Part shown: in pieces, positions 20,582 through 29,452 of the stretch
How the letters are laid out: each line of letters begins with the position of its first letter
Numbering within the stretch: position 1 is the stretch's first letter
NCBI RefSeq assembly: GCF_009829325.1
Contig: NZ_VUOS01000006.1
Span: 1-64,000, forward strand
Source: Nocardia sp. CY41
GTDB taxonomy: Bacteria > Actinomycetota > Actinomycetes > Mycobacteriales > Mycobacteriaceae
Length of the DNA stretch: 64,000 nt
Reading direction: 5' to 3'
Translations under genes and position numbers: made by a program
Notes under the pieces: model-generated
Told to the model about the DNA's origin: nothing
Databases searched by the model: none
Seen by the model: the letters and a program-made list of their open reading frames with translations, nothing else

Positions 20582-21996
20582 ACGAGGACGTGCTGGCAGG
20601 CGACGGCGTCTGGAGCGACGAGGCCGACTGGGAGCTGGCCGAGCTCGAGGGCGAATTCGAGGACGCGCAACACGTCGCGATGCCGACGCTAGCGGTGGTC
20701 GGCCGCCCGAACGTGGGCAAATCGACGCTGGTGAACCGGATCCTCGGCCGCCGTGAGGCGGTCGTGGAGGACATTCCCGGCGTGACCCGCGACCGCGTGT
20801 CCTACGAGGCGAACTGGGCAGGCCGCCGATTCCTGGTCCAGGACACCGGCGGCTGGGAGCCCGACGCCAAGGGGTTGCAGCAATCGGTGGCCCGTCAGGC
20901 CGAACTGGCCATGCAGACCGCCGACGCGATCCTGCTCGTGGTCGACGCCGTCGTGGGCGCCACCGCCACCGACGAGGCGGCGGTGAAGAAACTGCGGCGT
21001 TCCGCGGTCCCGGTCATCCTGGTCGCGAACAAGGTCGACGACCAGCGGGTGGAAGCGGAAGCGGCGGCGCTGTGGTCGCTCGGATTGGGCGAGCCGCGCA
21101 TGGTCAGCGCCGCGCACGGCCGCGGCACCGGCGACCTGCTCGACGACGTGCTCCAGGTGCTGCCCGAGACGCCGCGCGAAGGGACCGGCGGCGCGGGCCC
21201 GCGCCGGGTGGCGCTGGTCGGCAAGCCGAACGTCGGCAAGTCGAGCCTGCTGAACAAGCTGGCCGACGACGAGCGCTCGGTGGTGCACGATGTCGCGGGC
21301 ACCACGGTGGATCCGGTCGACTCCCTCGTCGAACTGGGCGGCAAGGTCTGGAAATTCATCGATACCGCCGGGCTGCGCCGCAAGGTCGCCAACGCCAGCG
21401 GCACCGAGTTCTACGCCTCGCTGCGCACCAAGTCCGCGCTGGAGGCCTCGGAGGTGGCGATCATGCTGATCGACGCCTCGCAGCCGATCACCGAACAGGA
21501 CCTGCGAGTGATCAGCATGGTCGCCGACTCCGGACGGGCGCTGGTGCTGGCGTTCAACAAGTGGGACCTGGTCGACGAGGATCGCCGCCTGCAACTGGAG
21601 CGTGAGGTCGACCGCGAGCTGGTGCGGGTGCCGTGGGCGCAGCGGGTGAACATCTCCGCGCAGACCGGTCGCGCGGTGCAGAAGCTGGTGCCCGCCATGG
21701 AGACCGCGCTCGAGTCCTGGGACAAGCGCATTTCGACGGGCAGGCTCAACACCTGGCTGAAGGAAGTGACCGCCGCGACCCCGCCGCCGATGCGCGGCGG
21801 CAGGCTGCCGCGCGTGCTGTTCGCCACCCAGGCGACCACTCGGCCGCCGACGTTCGTGCTGTTCACCACCGGGTTCCTGGAGGCGGGTTACCGGCGCTTC
21901 CTGGAACGCAGGTTGCGCGAGGAGTTCGGCTTCGCCGGTTCGCCGGTCCGCATCTCGGTGCGTGTGCGGGAGAAGCGGGATCGGTCGAGGAAGTAG
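20578..21996 (+). CDS. der: Ribosome biogenesis GTPase Der (EngA)
   Basis: 472 aa. Der has two GTPase domains in tandem and a KH-like domain and is needed for 50S assembly. G1 of domain 1 is GRPNVGKS (residues 42-49) with [11 protein letters not shown] and NKVDD; G1 of domain 2 is GKPNVGKS (residues 215-222) with [10 protein letters not shown] and [10 protein letters not shown]. The C-terminal KH domain ends near [18 protein letters not shown]. Residues 1-35 are an acidic extension. It is the last gene of the rluB-cmk-der run and of the block syntenic with M. tuberculosis. Confidence 0.96.
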   Translation: MNEDVLAGDGVWSDEADWELAELEGEFEDAQHVAMPTLAVVGRPNVGKSTLVNRILGRREAVVEDIPGVTRDRVSYEANWAGRRFLVQDTGGWEPDAKGLQQSVARQAELAMQTADAILLVVDAVVGATATDEAAVKKLRRSAVPVILVANKVDDQRVEAEAAALWSLGLGEPRMVSAAHGRGTGDLLDDVLQVLPETPREGTGGAGPRRVALVGKPNVGKSSLLNKLADDERSVVHDVAGTTVDPVDSLVELGGKVWKFIDTAGLRRKVANASGTEFYASLRTKSALEASEVAIMLIDASQPITEQDLRVISMVADSGRALVLAFNKWDLVDEDRRLQLEREVDRELVRVPWAQRVNISAQTGRAVQKLVPAMETALESWDKRISTGRLNTWLKEVTAATPPPMRGGRLPRVLFATQATTRPPTFVLFTTGFLEAGYRRFLERRLREEFGFAGSPVRISVRVREKRDRSRK

Positions 21997-22236
21997 GCGG
22001 TCACGGTGCCTCGTGTGGAGTGCTCGGCGGATGATCCTCGGTTACGTCCGTGCGGCCGCTGAAGCTCCTCAGGGCGGCCGATCCGGCAACTCGGGCGTGC
22101 CGGGGGAGCTTGCCCCGTTTCCGGATCCGGCACGCGTCCTCGCCGAAGGGGCGGCGCACACGGGGCCCAGCGTAGACAACGCAACCACCATCCGATCACG
22201 AGCTAATAATTGGCGACTCGCCTTCGGTGCGACATG

Positions 22237-22246
22237 TTTCATGAAA
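22237..22246. promoter_or_regulatory. Short palindrome in an AT-rich promoter pocket
   Basis: TTTCATGAAA lies in an unusually AT-rich stretch (about 22200-22285) upstream of the thioesterase gene. TATAGA at 22275-22280 downstream could be a -10 element. The palindrome may be an operator; only sequence symmetry supports this. Confidence 0.3.
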
Positions 22247-22335
22247 ATTACTAATCAAACCGCTCATCTTCTCGTATAGATGACGATATGCGCGTACTCA
22301 TCGCCGGGCTGGCAAATAGCTGGCATCATCCGGTC

Positions 22336-23094
22336 ATGGTCATTCCCAGCGTGCTGCCGGAACCGCCGGCCGTCCTCACTCCCTTCGAGACGGGATGGCC
22401 CGTGCGTCTCGCCGACACCGACCGCGACCAGCGCCTGCGGCTCGACGGTGTCGCGCGCTATCTCCAGGACGTCGGTTACGACCATCTCGACGTCTTGGAG
22501 GACGGCGATATCCACCGATTGTGGGTGATCCGCCGGACGGTGATCGATGCGCTCAAACCACTCGGGTTCGGCGAATGGGCGACGCTGCGGCGCTGGCCCT
22601 CGGCCACGTCCACCCGGTGGTGCGCGATGCGGGTGCAGATCTGCGGCAGCGCGGGCGGCCTCGTGGAGACCGAGAGTTTCCTGATCCACTTCGGCACGGA
22701 ATCGGGCGTTCCGACCCGGATGAGCGACCGGTTCCTCGCGCCCATGCTGGCGTGCACCACCGAGCATCGGCTGCGCTGGCAGGCCGAACTCACCGAGCCC
22801 ATGCCGACGGCCGGTGAGCCCGGCGTGCAGATCCGGCCGTTCCCGCTGCGGGTCACCGATATCGACCTGCTCGACCATATGAACAATGCCGTCTACCTCA
22901 CCGCGCTCGAAGAGGTGCTCGCCGATCACGCCGAACTGAAGTCCGGGCCGCACCGCGTGGTGGTCGAATACGGGAAGCCGGTGCGGTCCGGCGAGGACGT
23001 CGAGCTCGTCGCGCGGCGCGGGGAATCGAGCCTGGACGTGTGGTTCGCCGTGGGTGCGGACTGCCGCGCCGTCGCCCGCGTCACCCCGCGTTAG
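22336..23094 (+). CDS. Acyl-ACP thioesterase (double hotdog)
   Basis: 252 aa from the ATG at 22336. An in-frame ATG at 22288, 7 nt after TATAGA, would add 16 residues as a possible leaderless start, so the N-terminus is uncertain. Domain 1 begins PFETGWPVRLADTDRDQRLR and contains VARYLQDVGYDHLDVLEDG; domain 2 contains the Asn/His pair LLDHMNNAVYLTALEEVLAD. This is the actinobacterial acyl-ACP thioesterase family that releases fatty acids from acyl carrier protein. The stop codon overlaps the stop of the convergent mannitol dehydrogenase-like gene (shared TTAG). Confidence 0.85.
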   Translation: MVIPSVLPEPPAVLTPFETGWPVRLADTDRDQRLRLDGVARYLQDVGYDHLDVLEDGDIHRLWVIRRTVIDALKPLGFGEWATLRRWPSATSTRWCAMRVQICGSAGGLVETESFLIHFGTESGVPTRMSDRFLAPMLACTTEHRLRWQAELTEPMPTAGEPGVQIRPFPLRVTDIDLLDHMNNAVYLTALEEVLADHAELKSGPHRVVVEYGKPVRSGEDVELVARRGESSLDVWFAVGADCRAVARVTPR

Positions 23095-24578
23095 CGAGCC
23101 AGCTCCGCCACGGTGGCGTGCGCTCCCCGGGTGCGCAGGCTGCGCAGAGCGGCCGAGTAGGCGGCGACGAACCGGGGGTGGTCGATCAGGTCGCCGAACA
23201 GCGAGCGCTCGCCGAGGAAGGCGGCGGGCTGCTCGCGCTCCCGCCGGGCGAGTGGAATCAGCCGGTCACGCAGCCGGTCGACGATCTCGATCGGCTCGCC
23301 GTGCTCGTCGACGCCCTCGGCGTAGCGCGCCCAGCTCGCGACGACCGCCGCCGCGCACTCGATGTTCCCGCCGGTGGCGAGCTGGGTCCGGACCACCGGC
23401 AGCAGCCACTTCGGAATCCGGTCGGAGGATTCCGCGCACAGCCGGGCGATGGTGTCGCCGATCGCGGGGTTGGCGAACCGGTCGAGCAGCGTCCGCTTGT
23501 AGTCGTCCAGGTCGACTCCGGGCACCGGGCGCAACGTCGGTGTCGCCTCGGTGTCCATATAGCGCAGCAAGAAGCGCCGGAAGGCCGGGTCCTGCGCGGC
23601 TTCGTGCACCAGCCGGTAGCCGCTCAGGTAGCCGAAGTAGCACAGCGCTTGATGGCTCGCGTTGAGCAACCGAAGTTTCATCAGTTCGTACGGGGTGACG
23701 TCGTCGACGATCTGGACTCCGACTTCCTCGAAGGCCGGTCGGCCGAGTCCGAACGAATCCTCCAGCACCCACTGGACGAACGGTTCGGTCACCACCGGCC
23801 ACCGATCGGTGAGTCCGTAGCGACGCTCGATCTCGCCGGTCGCTCCGGCGGGGGTCACCGGCGTGATCCGGTCCACCATCGAATTGGGGAAGCGCACCTG
23901 CTCGGCCACCCAGGAGCCGAGTCCGGGATCGCGCAGCCCGGCGAACGCGCCGAACATCCGCCGCGCGACGTTCCCGTTGCCCTCGATGTTGTCGCATGAC
24001 AGCACGGTGAACGGCGCGACCCCGCGGGATCGGCGCCGGGCCAGCGCTTCGGTGACGAACCCGAAAACGGTCACCGGCGCCCCGTTCCCGGCGAGATCGG
24101 CGCGGATGCCGGGATCGTCGGCGTCGAATTCCCCGGTGGCGGCGGCGATGTGGTAGCCACCTTCGGTGATGGTGAGCGAGACGATCCGGGTGGCGGGGTC
24201 GGCGAGTTTCGCCACGACGGCCTCCGGATCGTCCGGCGCATATTCGTACTCGACGAGAGAGCCGATCGTGCGTGTGGTCCACGTGCCGTCCGCGCCGACC
24301 GTCGACAGCGTGTACAAGCCGTCCTGCGCCCGGAGCACGTCGCGCATCCGGCGATCACCGGGCAGGACGCCGACCCCGCAGATGCCCCAATCCTGCCCGA
24401 GCCCGCGTTCGAGCAAGCGGTCGACGTACATCGCCTGGTGCGCCCGATGGAAACCGCCGACGCCGAAATGCACTATGCCCGTCGAGATCCGGGATCGGTC
24501 GTACCTCGGTGTCGAGAGGCGACCGGCGAATTCCGCCATCGTCGCTGCCCGCAGGGGCGTCGACGTCCGCTCCGGCAT
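23091..24578 (-). CDS. Mannitol dehydrogenase family oxidoreductase
   Basis: 495 aa, ATG at 24578 with GGGAGGTG 5 nt upstream. Polyol-specific long-chain dehydrogenase: an N-terminal Rossmann domain (RISTGIVHFGVGGFHRAHQ, GICGVGVLPGD) and a C-terminal all-helical domain with the catalytic lysine region (ELMKLRLLNASHQALCYFG) and SCDNIEGNG. NAD-dependent oxidation of mannitol to fructose, or the related reaction on another polyol or hexuronate, is expected; the exact substrate cannot be read. No transporter genes are adjacent. Its stop overlaps that of the convergent thioesterase gene. Confidence 0.92.
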   Translation of the reverse strand: MPERTSTPLRAATMAEFAGRLSTPRYDRSRISTGIVHFGVGGFHRAHQAMYVDRLLERGLGQDWGICGVGVLPGDRRMRDVLRAQDGLYTLSTVGADGTWTTRTIGSLVEYEYAPDDPEAVVAKLADPATRIVSLTITEGGYHIAAATGEFDADDPGIRADLAGNGAPVTVFGFVTEALARRRSRGVAPFTVLSCDNIEGNGNVARRMFGAFAGLRDPGLGSWVAEQVRFPNSMVDRITPVTPAGATGEIERRYGLTDRWPVVTEPFVQWVLEDSFGLGRPAFEEVGVQIVDDVTPYELMKLRLLNASHQALCYFGYLSGYRLVHEAAQDPAFRRFLLRYMDTEATPTLRPVPGVDLDDYKRTLLDRFANPAIGDTIARLCAESSDRIPKWLLPVVRTQLATGGNIECAAAVVASWARYAEGVDEHGEPIEIVDRLRDRLIPLARREREQPAAFLGERSLFGDLIDHPRFVAAYSAALRSLRTRGAHATVAELAR

Positions 24579-24951
24579 CACGCACCTCCCCGTGTTGTGT
24601 GGATCACACCATAGTGCAGCGACGGTCCCGGATCGGGCGGCGCGGCCTCGGTGCGTCGAGCTGTCCGAGCCGGTCGCCCACGTGCGGATCAGCACCGTGG
24701 TGCGGCGCTGGCATGCCGCTCCGGACGAGGCCGAACGGCCCGCCCGCGCGGCAGCGGGGCTGGTGCGAGTTCGGTCACTTCGCTGCCGATCGCCACCGTG
24801 TGGCGTCACTCTGCTCGGTCGGCCGCGCGGTGTCGGCATCGGTTCCACCAGCCTGTTCGTGCCCTGCTCCGCTCGGACAGGTCGAGCGGCCAGGCCGCAC
24901 CGCGAGCCGGGGCGATCGCCCCGCTTTTCCGGCTGGGCACTCTACCGGACG

Positions 24952-24975
24952 GTTTAGTGCGGCACGACTGGGTAG
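24952..24975 (+). promoter_or_regulatory. Sigma-B/SigF-type promoter of the dps-rsbW-sigF operon
   Basis: GTTTAG (24952-24957), 12 nt, then GGGTAG (24970-24975), about 40 nt before the dps ATG. This fits the general sigma-B/SigF pattern GTTTAA-N12-14-GGGTAT; the mycobacterial SigF form (GTTT-N15-17-GGGTAT) is met with a one-base shorter spacer. It suggests SigF controls its own operon. Confidence 0.6.
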
Positions 24976-25015
24976 ACCGTCGATGACCCGATCGACGGCA
25001 GAAAGGTTCGAGACG

Positions 25016-25495
25016 ATGTCCCAACCCATCACCAGTACGTTGGACCCGGAGCAGCAGCGCATCGCGGGCGAGACTCTGCAGGGGACGGTGGTCGACCTGA
25101 TCGACCTGTCGCTGATCGCGAAGCAGGCGCACTGGAACGTGGTCGGCTCCAACTTCCGATCGGTGCATCTGGCGTTGGACGAGTTGGTGACCGCAGCGCG
25201 GGAGTTCACCGACGCGGCCGCGGAACGCGCCACCGCCGTCGGCGTCAGCCCCGACGGGCGCGCCGCGACCGTGGCCAAGGATTCCGGCGCGCTCGGCATC
25301 GGCGAGGGCTGGCAGCAGGACACCGACATCATCGACACGATCGTCGGCAACCTCGCCGCCGTGATCAAGCGGCTCCGTGAGCGGATCGCGGCGACCGAGA
25401 AAGCCGATCCGGTGACCCAGGATCTGTTCCTCGCGATCGCGGCCCGGCTGGAGCAGTTGCACTGGATGTGGCAAGCACAGCTCGCCACGGCCTGA
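25016..25495 (+). CDS. dps: Dps family ferritin-like DNA protection protein
   Basis: 159 aa, ATG at 25016 with AAAGG about 10 nt upstream; an in-frame ATG at 24983 is possible. Forms dodecamers that store iron and protect DNA in stationary phase or oxidative stress. The inter-subunit ferroxidase site is visible as LIAKQAHWNVVGSNFRSVHL (His, His) with LALDELVTAAREFTDAAAER (Asp, Glu). The N-terminus is short, without a Lys-rich tail, so DNA binding may be weak. The stop overlaps the start of the anti-sigma gene, which links it to the SigF stress operon. Confidence 0.9.
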   Translation: MSQPITSTLDPEQQRIAGETLQGTVVDLIDLSLIAKQAHWNVVGSNFRSVHLALDELVTAAREFTDAAAERATAVGVSPDGRAATVAKDSGALGIGEGWQQDTDIIDTIVGNLAAVIKRLRERIAATEKADPVTQDLFLAIAARLEQLHWMWQAQLATA

Positions 25496-25929
25496 TGCGG
25501 GTCATCACGTGCGCGTTCGGCGCGCCCGCCACCGACACCACCACGGTCGCGGTGCGGATCCCTGCCGACGCGCGACACCTGGCCTTGATCCGCGCGTTGA
25601 GCGACACCGTCTGCCTGGTCGCCGAGGTGCCGCTGGACGCGGCCGCGGACATCCGTCTGGCGATGAACGAGTCGGCCACGATGCTGATCGCGGCCGCCGT
25701 CCCCGGCTCGACGCTCGGCTGCGCGTTCACCTACGGCCTGGGCCGGATGAGCGTGCGCGTCGACGCGGTCGCCGTGGCCGAGGTCGAAAGCGACCCGTTG
25801 AGCTGGGAATTGGTCCGCATGCTCACCAGTTCCCGGTCGATTTCCCGTGACCCTTTTGATTCCGATCTCGGCGGGTACCCGACCGTTATCGAATTCAGTT
25901 GGGAACGAGGACCATTTGATGACACGTGA
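25495..25929 (+). CDS. Anti-sigma factor, RsbW/UsfX-type serine kinase-like ATPase
   Basis: 144 aa; the ATG overlaps the dps stop (TGATG). GHKL/HATPase_c fold of the RsbW family: strand VRIPADARHLALIRALSDTV, the N-box helix AADIRLAMNESATMLIAAAV (Glu/Asn), and a C-terminal strand SWERGPF. M. tuberculosis UsfX (Rv3287c) in front of sigF is the counterpart in position and size (145 aa). It most likely sequesters SigF until an anti-anti-sigma factor releases it. No anti-anti-sigma gene lies in this operon. It overlaps sigF by 11 nt. Confidence 0.88.
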   Translation: MRVITCAFGAPATDTTTVAVRIPADARHLALIRALSDTVCLVAEVPLDAAADIRLAMNESATMLIAAAVPGSTLGCAFTYGLGRMSVRVDAVAVAEVESDPLSWELVRMLTSSRSISRDPFDSDLGGYPTVIEFSWERGPFDDT

Positions 25930-26758
25930 GTTCACGACCGACGGAAATGATACGGCGAGCCGTACCCGCGCGGGCGACAGTTACGACAACATCGAGCCGT
26001 GGTTCGAGAAGATGGCCGCGATGAAGGATGGTGATCCCCATCGCGCCGCGCTGCGCGAGGAGGTGACGCGGCGCTGTCTTCCGCTCGCCGAGCACATCGC
26101 CCGCAAGTTCTCCGGCCGTGGTGAGGCATACGAGGACCTGTTGCAGATCGCGCGGGTCGGGCTGGTGCTCGCGGTGGATCGGTTCGATGTCTCGCGCGGC
26201 AGTTCGTTCCTCGGGTTCGCGGTTCCCACGATCATGGGCGAAGTCCGCAGGCATTTCCGCGACAACACGTGGTCGTTGCGAGTGCCGCGGCGGCTCAAGG
26301 AGATTCAGCTGCGCGTCGGCCCCGCCACCGAAGCACTGTCGCACCGCCTCGGCCGGATGCCGACGGCCAGGGAGATCGCCGAAGAGCTGGACGTCGAACT
26401 GGGTGAGGTCACCCAAGCGCTCATCGCGAGCAACGCCTATCAGACCAACTCGCTGGACACCGGCGGCCGAGAGGACGCCGAGGGTGCGCCGCAGTCGCTC
26501 GCCGACACGCTCGGGGCCGAGGAACCGTGCTACAACCTGCTGGAGCAGGCGATGGCGGTGCGTCCCCTGATCGCCGAGCTGCCGCCGCGCGATCGGCAGG
26601 TGCTGATCATGCGCTTCTACGAGTCCCGGACCCAGAGCCAGATCGCCGAGCAGCTGGGCGTCTCCCAGATGCAGGTCTCGCGCATCCTCGCCCGGATTCT
26701 GGGCAACCTGCGCGAGCGCGCGCTCGGTTCCGACGAACTCGCGTCGCGCGCCGCCTGA
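25919..26758 (+). CDS. sigF: RNA polymerase sigma factor SigF (sigma-B/F/G family)
   Basis: 279 aa, ATG at 25919 with GAACGAGG upstream, inside the end of the anti-sigma gene. Region 2 is YEDLLQIARVGLVLAVDRFD (core binding and -10 melting), region 3 follows VRRHFRDNTWSLRVPRRLKE and LGRMPTAREIAEELDVELGE, and region 4 is ELPPRDRQVLIMRFYESRTQ with the HTH QIAEQLGVSQMQVSRILARI. This matches the stress and stationary-phase group 3 sigma factors. Regulation by the upstream anti-sigma gene and by the GTTTAG/GGGTAG promoter is inferred. Confidence 0.94.
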   Translation: MTREFTTDGNDTASRTRAGDSYDNIEPWFEKMAAMKDGDPHRAALREEVTRRCLPLAEHIARKFSGRGEAYEDLLQIARVGLVLAVDRFDVSRGSSFLGFAVPTIMGEVRRHFRDNTWSLRVPRRLKEIQLRVGPATEALSHRLGRMPTAREIAEELDVELGEVTQALIASNAYQTNSLDTGGREDAEGAPQSLADTLGAEEPCYNLLEQAMAVRPLIAELPPRDRQVLIMRFYESRTQSQIAEQLGVSQMQVSRILARILGNLRERALGSDELASRAA

Positions 26759-26764
26759 GTCCGC

Positions 26765-26998
26765 CTAGGTGCCCGGCCGGGCGGCCGACTCGGTCATCGG
26801 CGTGGCGGAGACCTCGCCCGTCCAGCCGCACGGCAGGGCGCAACTGGCGATGACCTTGGTCTCCATACCGCCGTCGTCGTAGCGCATGGTGGTGGTGGCC
26901 GCGTAAGCGGGATAGCCACACGCTCGGCATTTGCCGAAGAAATCGAGGATCTCTTCGGCGCGGGAGTGCGCGATTCGTCGTGCGGGCTTGTCGTCCAT
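26765..26998 (-). CDS. Small zinc-ribbon-like protein
   Basis: 77 aa, ATG at 26998 with GGAGAGG upstream. The sequence has two cysteine pairs, CRACGYPAY and CALPCGWTG, spaced about 27 residues apart. This spacing suggests a zinc ribbon of four cysteines on two hairpins. The N-terminal helix ARRIAHSRAEEILDFFGK may be the partner-binding part. No family name can be given. It is convergent to sigF, ending 6 nt from it, with its own promoter. Confidence 0.7.
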   Translation of the reverse strand: MDDKPARRIAHSRAEEILDFFGKCRACGYPAYAATTTMRYDDGGMETKVIASCALPCGWTGEVSATPMTESAARPGT

Positions 26999-27281
26999 AA
27001 CCTCTCCAGCCAGCGTGCGGTCCTGCCGAGCAGGCGTCTGCGACGTTAGGACCGGTCGTCGCGCCCGGCGGACGTTTCGGTGATCGTTGGGCTGATTCAC
27101 AGGCGCGGCGCGCGTGCTTTGGGCCGGTTCCCAGGCGCAGGTGAATGCTGGGCAATCGCAGCGTATTCCCTGCGTATCGCTGGTAGTGGCGACGAGTCGG
27201 GGGCTACTTGAATTTATCTGTGACTGACGTTACAAAGGAGCTACCCGCCGACCCGAAGTTCTTCGAACCGGCCGACGAGAA

Positions 27282-28268
27282 GTGCACAAGTTGGTTACCG
27301 ATGTCATCGATGTGGTCGCCGAGTTCGCGATCGCCCGCAAGACCATCTGGGATCTGCTGCTCGAACCGCAGACGTATCCGCGCATGTTCACCGGTATCGG
27401 TGCGTGCGAGCAGATCCAGTCGGCCGACGGCGCCGTGGTCTGGCAGATGCGCGTCGGCACCTATCGGTCCGGCATCCGCACCCACCAGATCCGGTTGAGC
27501 GTGGGCCGGTGGTATGAGAGTTTCGAGATGCAGTACGCCGCGCTGGGCAGCTTCGCGTCGGTGCGGCTGCACGGCGACGAAGAGCGCACCAAAGTCACGG
27601 TCACCTATTTCGCGCCGAGCCGGGTGCATCCGCGCGTGGCCGAGTTGTCCAACGTGGCGATCGCGGACTGGACCAAGAGCGGGCTGAAGCGGGTGGCCGA
27701 CGTCGCCAAGGGCGCGCGGACGTCCTTGGTCGTCAACGGGAGGATTCGCCGATCCGGCGCAATGCGGGCGTGGCGCGGCAGATGGTGGCCACCAGCGTCG
27801 TGCTGCCGGTGCGTCTGGATCGCAGCTTCAAACAGCTGCGCTCGCTGGCGAAGTGGGGGTTCAACCTGGCAGGCGGGTACGCGGCGGGAGCGGCGTCCAC
27901 GCCGGAGCGCATCGCCGTCATCGACGATCGCGGCACCCGGTCCTTCGCCGACATGCACGAGCGGACCAACGCGCTGGCCGGTGCGATGGCCGCGCACGAC
28001 CTCGGTCCGGGTGACGCCATCGGCCTGCTGGCGCGCAATCACGCGGCCATGGTCGAATGCATGGTCGCCGCAGGCAAATTGGGCGTGGACGTGGCGCTGC
28101 TCAATTCCGGGCTCGCGGGCCGCACCATCGAGGAAATCGTCCAGCGCGACCGGCTGTCGGCATTGTTCGTCGACGGTGACCTGGAGGAGTTGGTGCGCTA
28201 TCTGCACGCCGACATCCCGCGCTACAACACCGACGAACGCCCCCCGGTGCCGGACCGGACGACCGTGA
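27282..28268 (+). CDS. SRPBCC family protein with run-on frame into the downstream ligase gene
   Basis: The protein-like part is residues 1 to about 155 (27282 to about 27750). The N-terminus VVAEFAIARKTIWDLLLEPQ, the strands VVWQMRVGTYRSGIRTHQIR and ERTKVTVTYFAPSRVH, and the C-terminal helix AIADWTKSGLKRVADVAKGA fit the SRPBCC ligand-binding fold. Beyond that the frame stays open for 499 nt inside the next gene, and its translation there is a Trp/Arg/Cys-rich shadow, so the native stop seems lost or the true end is a frameshift near 27720-27770. GTG at 27282 is the assumed start; AAAGGAG at 27234-27240 is too far upstream to serve it. Probable partner of the ligase gene. Confidence 0.55.
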   Translation: MHKLVTDVIDVVAEFAIARKTIWDLLLEPQTYPRMFTGIGACEQIQSADGAVVWQMRVGTYRSGIRTHQIRLSVGRWYESFEMQYAALGSFASVRLHGDEERTKVTVTYFAPSRVHPRVAELSNVAIADWTKSGLKRVADVAKGARTSLVVNGRIRRSGAMRAWRGRWWPPASCCRCVWIAASNSCARWRSGGSTWQAGTRRERRPRRSASPSSTIAAPGPSPTCTSGPTRWPVRWPRTTSVRVTPSACWRAITRPWSNAWSPQANWAWTWRCSIPGSRAAPSRKSSSATGCRHCSSTVTWRSWCAICTPTSRATTPTNAPRCRTGRP

Positions 28269-29401
28269 ACCAACTCGTGGCCGAGGGGCACACGACCTTT
28301 CGCACGCCTGCCCAGCCGGGCCGGCTCATCGTGCTCACCTCGGGCACCAGCGGGACGCCGAAGGGAGCGCGCAGGCCGCATCCGAAGGGCTTCGGGTCTA
28401 TCGCGGCCTTGCTGTCGCGCATCCCGATGCAGATGGACGAGACCATGCTGATCCCGGCACCGCTCTTCCACACCTGGGGGCTGGCCGGATTACAACTGAG
28501 CACCGCGCTGCGCGCGACCGTGGTGCTCGCGGAACGGTTCGACGCGGAGGACTGCCTGCGCCGCATCGCCGAGCACAAGGTGAACACGGTGATCGTGGTG
28601 CCGACCATGGTGCAGCGCATCCTGGATCTGCCCGCACACGTGCGCGGCCGCTACGACACCTCCAGCCTGCGGCACATGATCAGCTGTGGTGCGCCGCTGG
28701 CCGGCGCGACCGTCGAGCGCTTCATGGACGCCTACGGCGACGTCCTCTACAACGTCTACGGCTCCACCGAGGTCTCGTGGGCGACGATCGCCACACCCGA
28801 GGACCTGCACACCTCTCCGACCACGGCAGGACGCCCGCCGCTGGGCACCAAGGTCGCCGTACTCGGGCCGGATCATCGCAGGCTGCCGATCGGGGCCACC
28901 GGCCACATCTTCGTCGGCAACCACATGCTGTTCGACGGTTACGTCAACTCGGCGCCGCCGGACGAGGCGCACGGCATGCTCGACACCGGCGACCTCGGCT
29001 ATCTCGACGCCGCGGGGCGGCTGTTCATCGCCGGGCGGGACGACGAGATGATCATCTCCGGCGGCGAGAACGTCTTCCCCCGTCCCGTCGAAGAGGCGCT
29101 CGCGCATTTGCCGCAGGTCAGCGACGTCGCGGTAGTGGGTGTGCCGGACCACGAGTTCGGTCAGCGGCTGGTGGCGTTCGTGGTGAAAAGAGAAGGGGCG
29201 GGGCTGGATTCGGACATGGTCCGCACCTACATCCGCAACCGGTTGAGCCGCTTCTCGGTCCCGCGGGACGTCACCTTCCTGTCGGCGTTGCCCCGGGGCG
29301 ACACCGGCAAGATCCTCAAGCGTCTGCTCGCCGGTCCCGGCGCGACCAAGCCGGAGCTGCCACCCTCGATCAACGGGCTGGGGACGGCGAGTTCCTCCTG
29401 A
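27770..29401 (+). CDS. Acyl-CoA synthetase (AMP-binding, FadD family)
   Basis: 543 aa from GTG 27770; ATG 27782 is an alternative. ANL-superfamily ligase that activates a fatty or aromatic acid to its CoA thioester through an acyl-AMP. The P-loop is LTSGTSGTPKGARRPHPKG, A5 is NVYGSTEVSW, A7 is LDTGDLGYLDAAGRLFIAGR, A8 is DDEMIISGGENVFPRPVEEA and the A10 catalytic lysine is in PRGDTGKILKR. Complete. Residues 1-45 form an extra N-terminal helix region (DRSFKQLRSLAKWGFNLAGG). It overlaps the run-on SRPBCC frame and is convergent to the WS/DGAT gene, so a lipid role is likely. Confidence 0.92.
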   Translation: MARQMVATSVVLPVRLDRSFKQLRSLAKWGFNLAGGYAAGAASTPERIAVIDDRGTRSFADMHERTNALAGAMAAHDLGPGDAIGLLARNHAAMVECMVAAGKLGVDVALLNSGLAGRTIEEIVQRDRLSALFVDGDLEELVRYLHADIPRYNTDERPPVPDRTTVNQLVAEGHTTFRTPAQPGRLIVLTSGTSGTPKGARRPHPKGFGSIAALLSRIPMQMDETMLIPAPLFHTWGLAGLQLSTALRATVVLAERFDAEDCLRRIAEHKVNTVIVVPTMVQRILDLPAHVRGRYDTSSLRHMISCGAPLAGATVERFMDAYGDVLYNVYGSTEVSWATIATPEDLHTSPTTAGRPPLGTKVAVLGPDHRRLPIGATGHIFVGNHMLFDGYVNSAPPDEAHGMLDTGDLGYLDAAGRLFIAGRDDEMIISGGENVFPRPVEEALAHLPQVSDVAVVGVPDHEFGQRLVAFVVKREGAGLDSDMVRTYIRNRLSRFSVPRDVTFLSALPRGDTGKILKRLLAGPGATKPELPPSINGLGTASSS

Positions 29402-29452
29402 CACCGCCTGCTCGGCGCGACGTGGTCTCGCCACCACGGCAGCGTCCGGCGC

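Noticed and set aside
27208..27498. Short frame starting MNLSVTDVTKELPADPKFF before the SRPBCC gene
   Set aside because: Only the first 25 codons look natural and they switch into the SRPBCC frame; it could be part of a longer N-terminus disturbed by an indel, but there is no proof.
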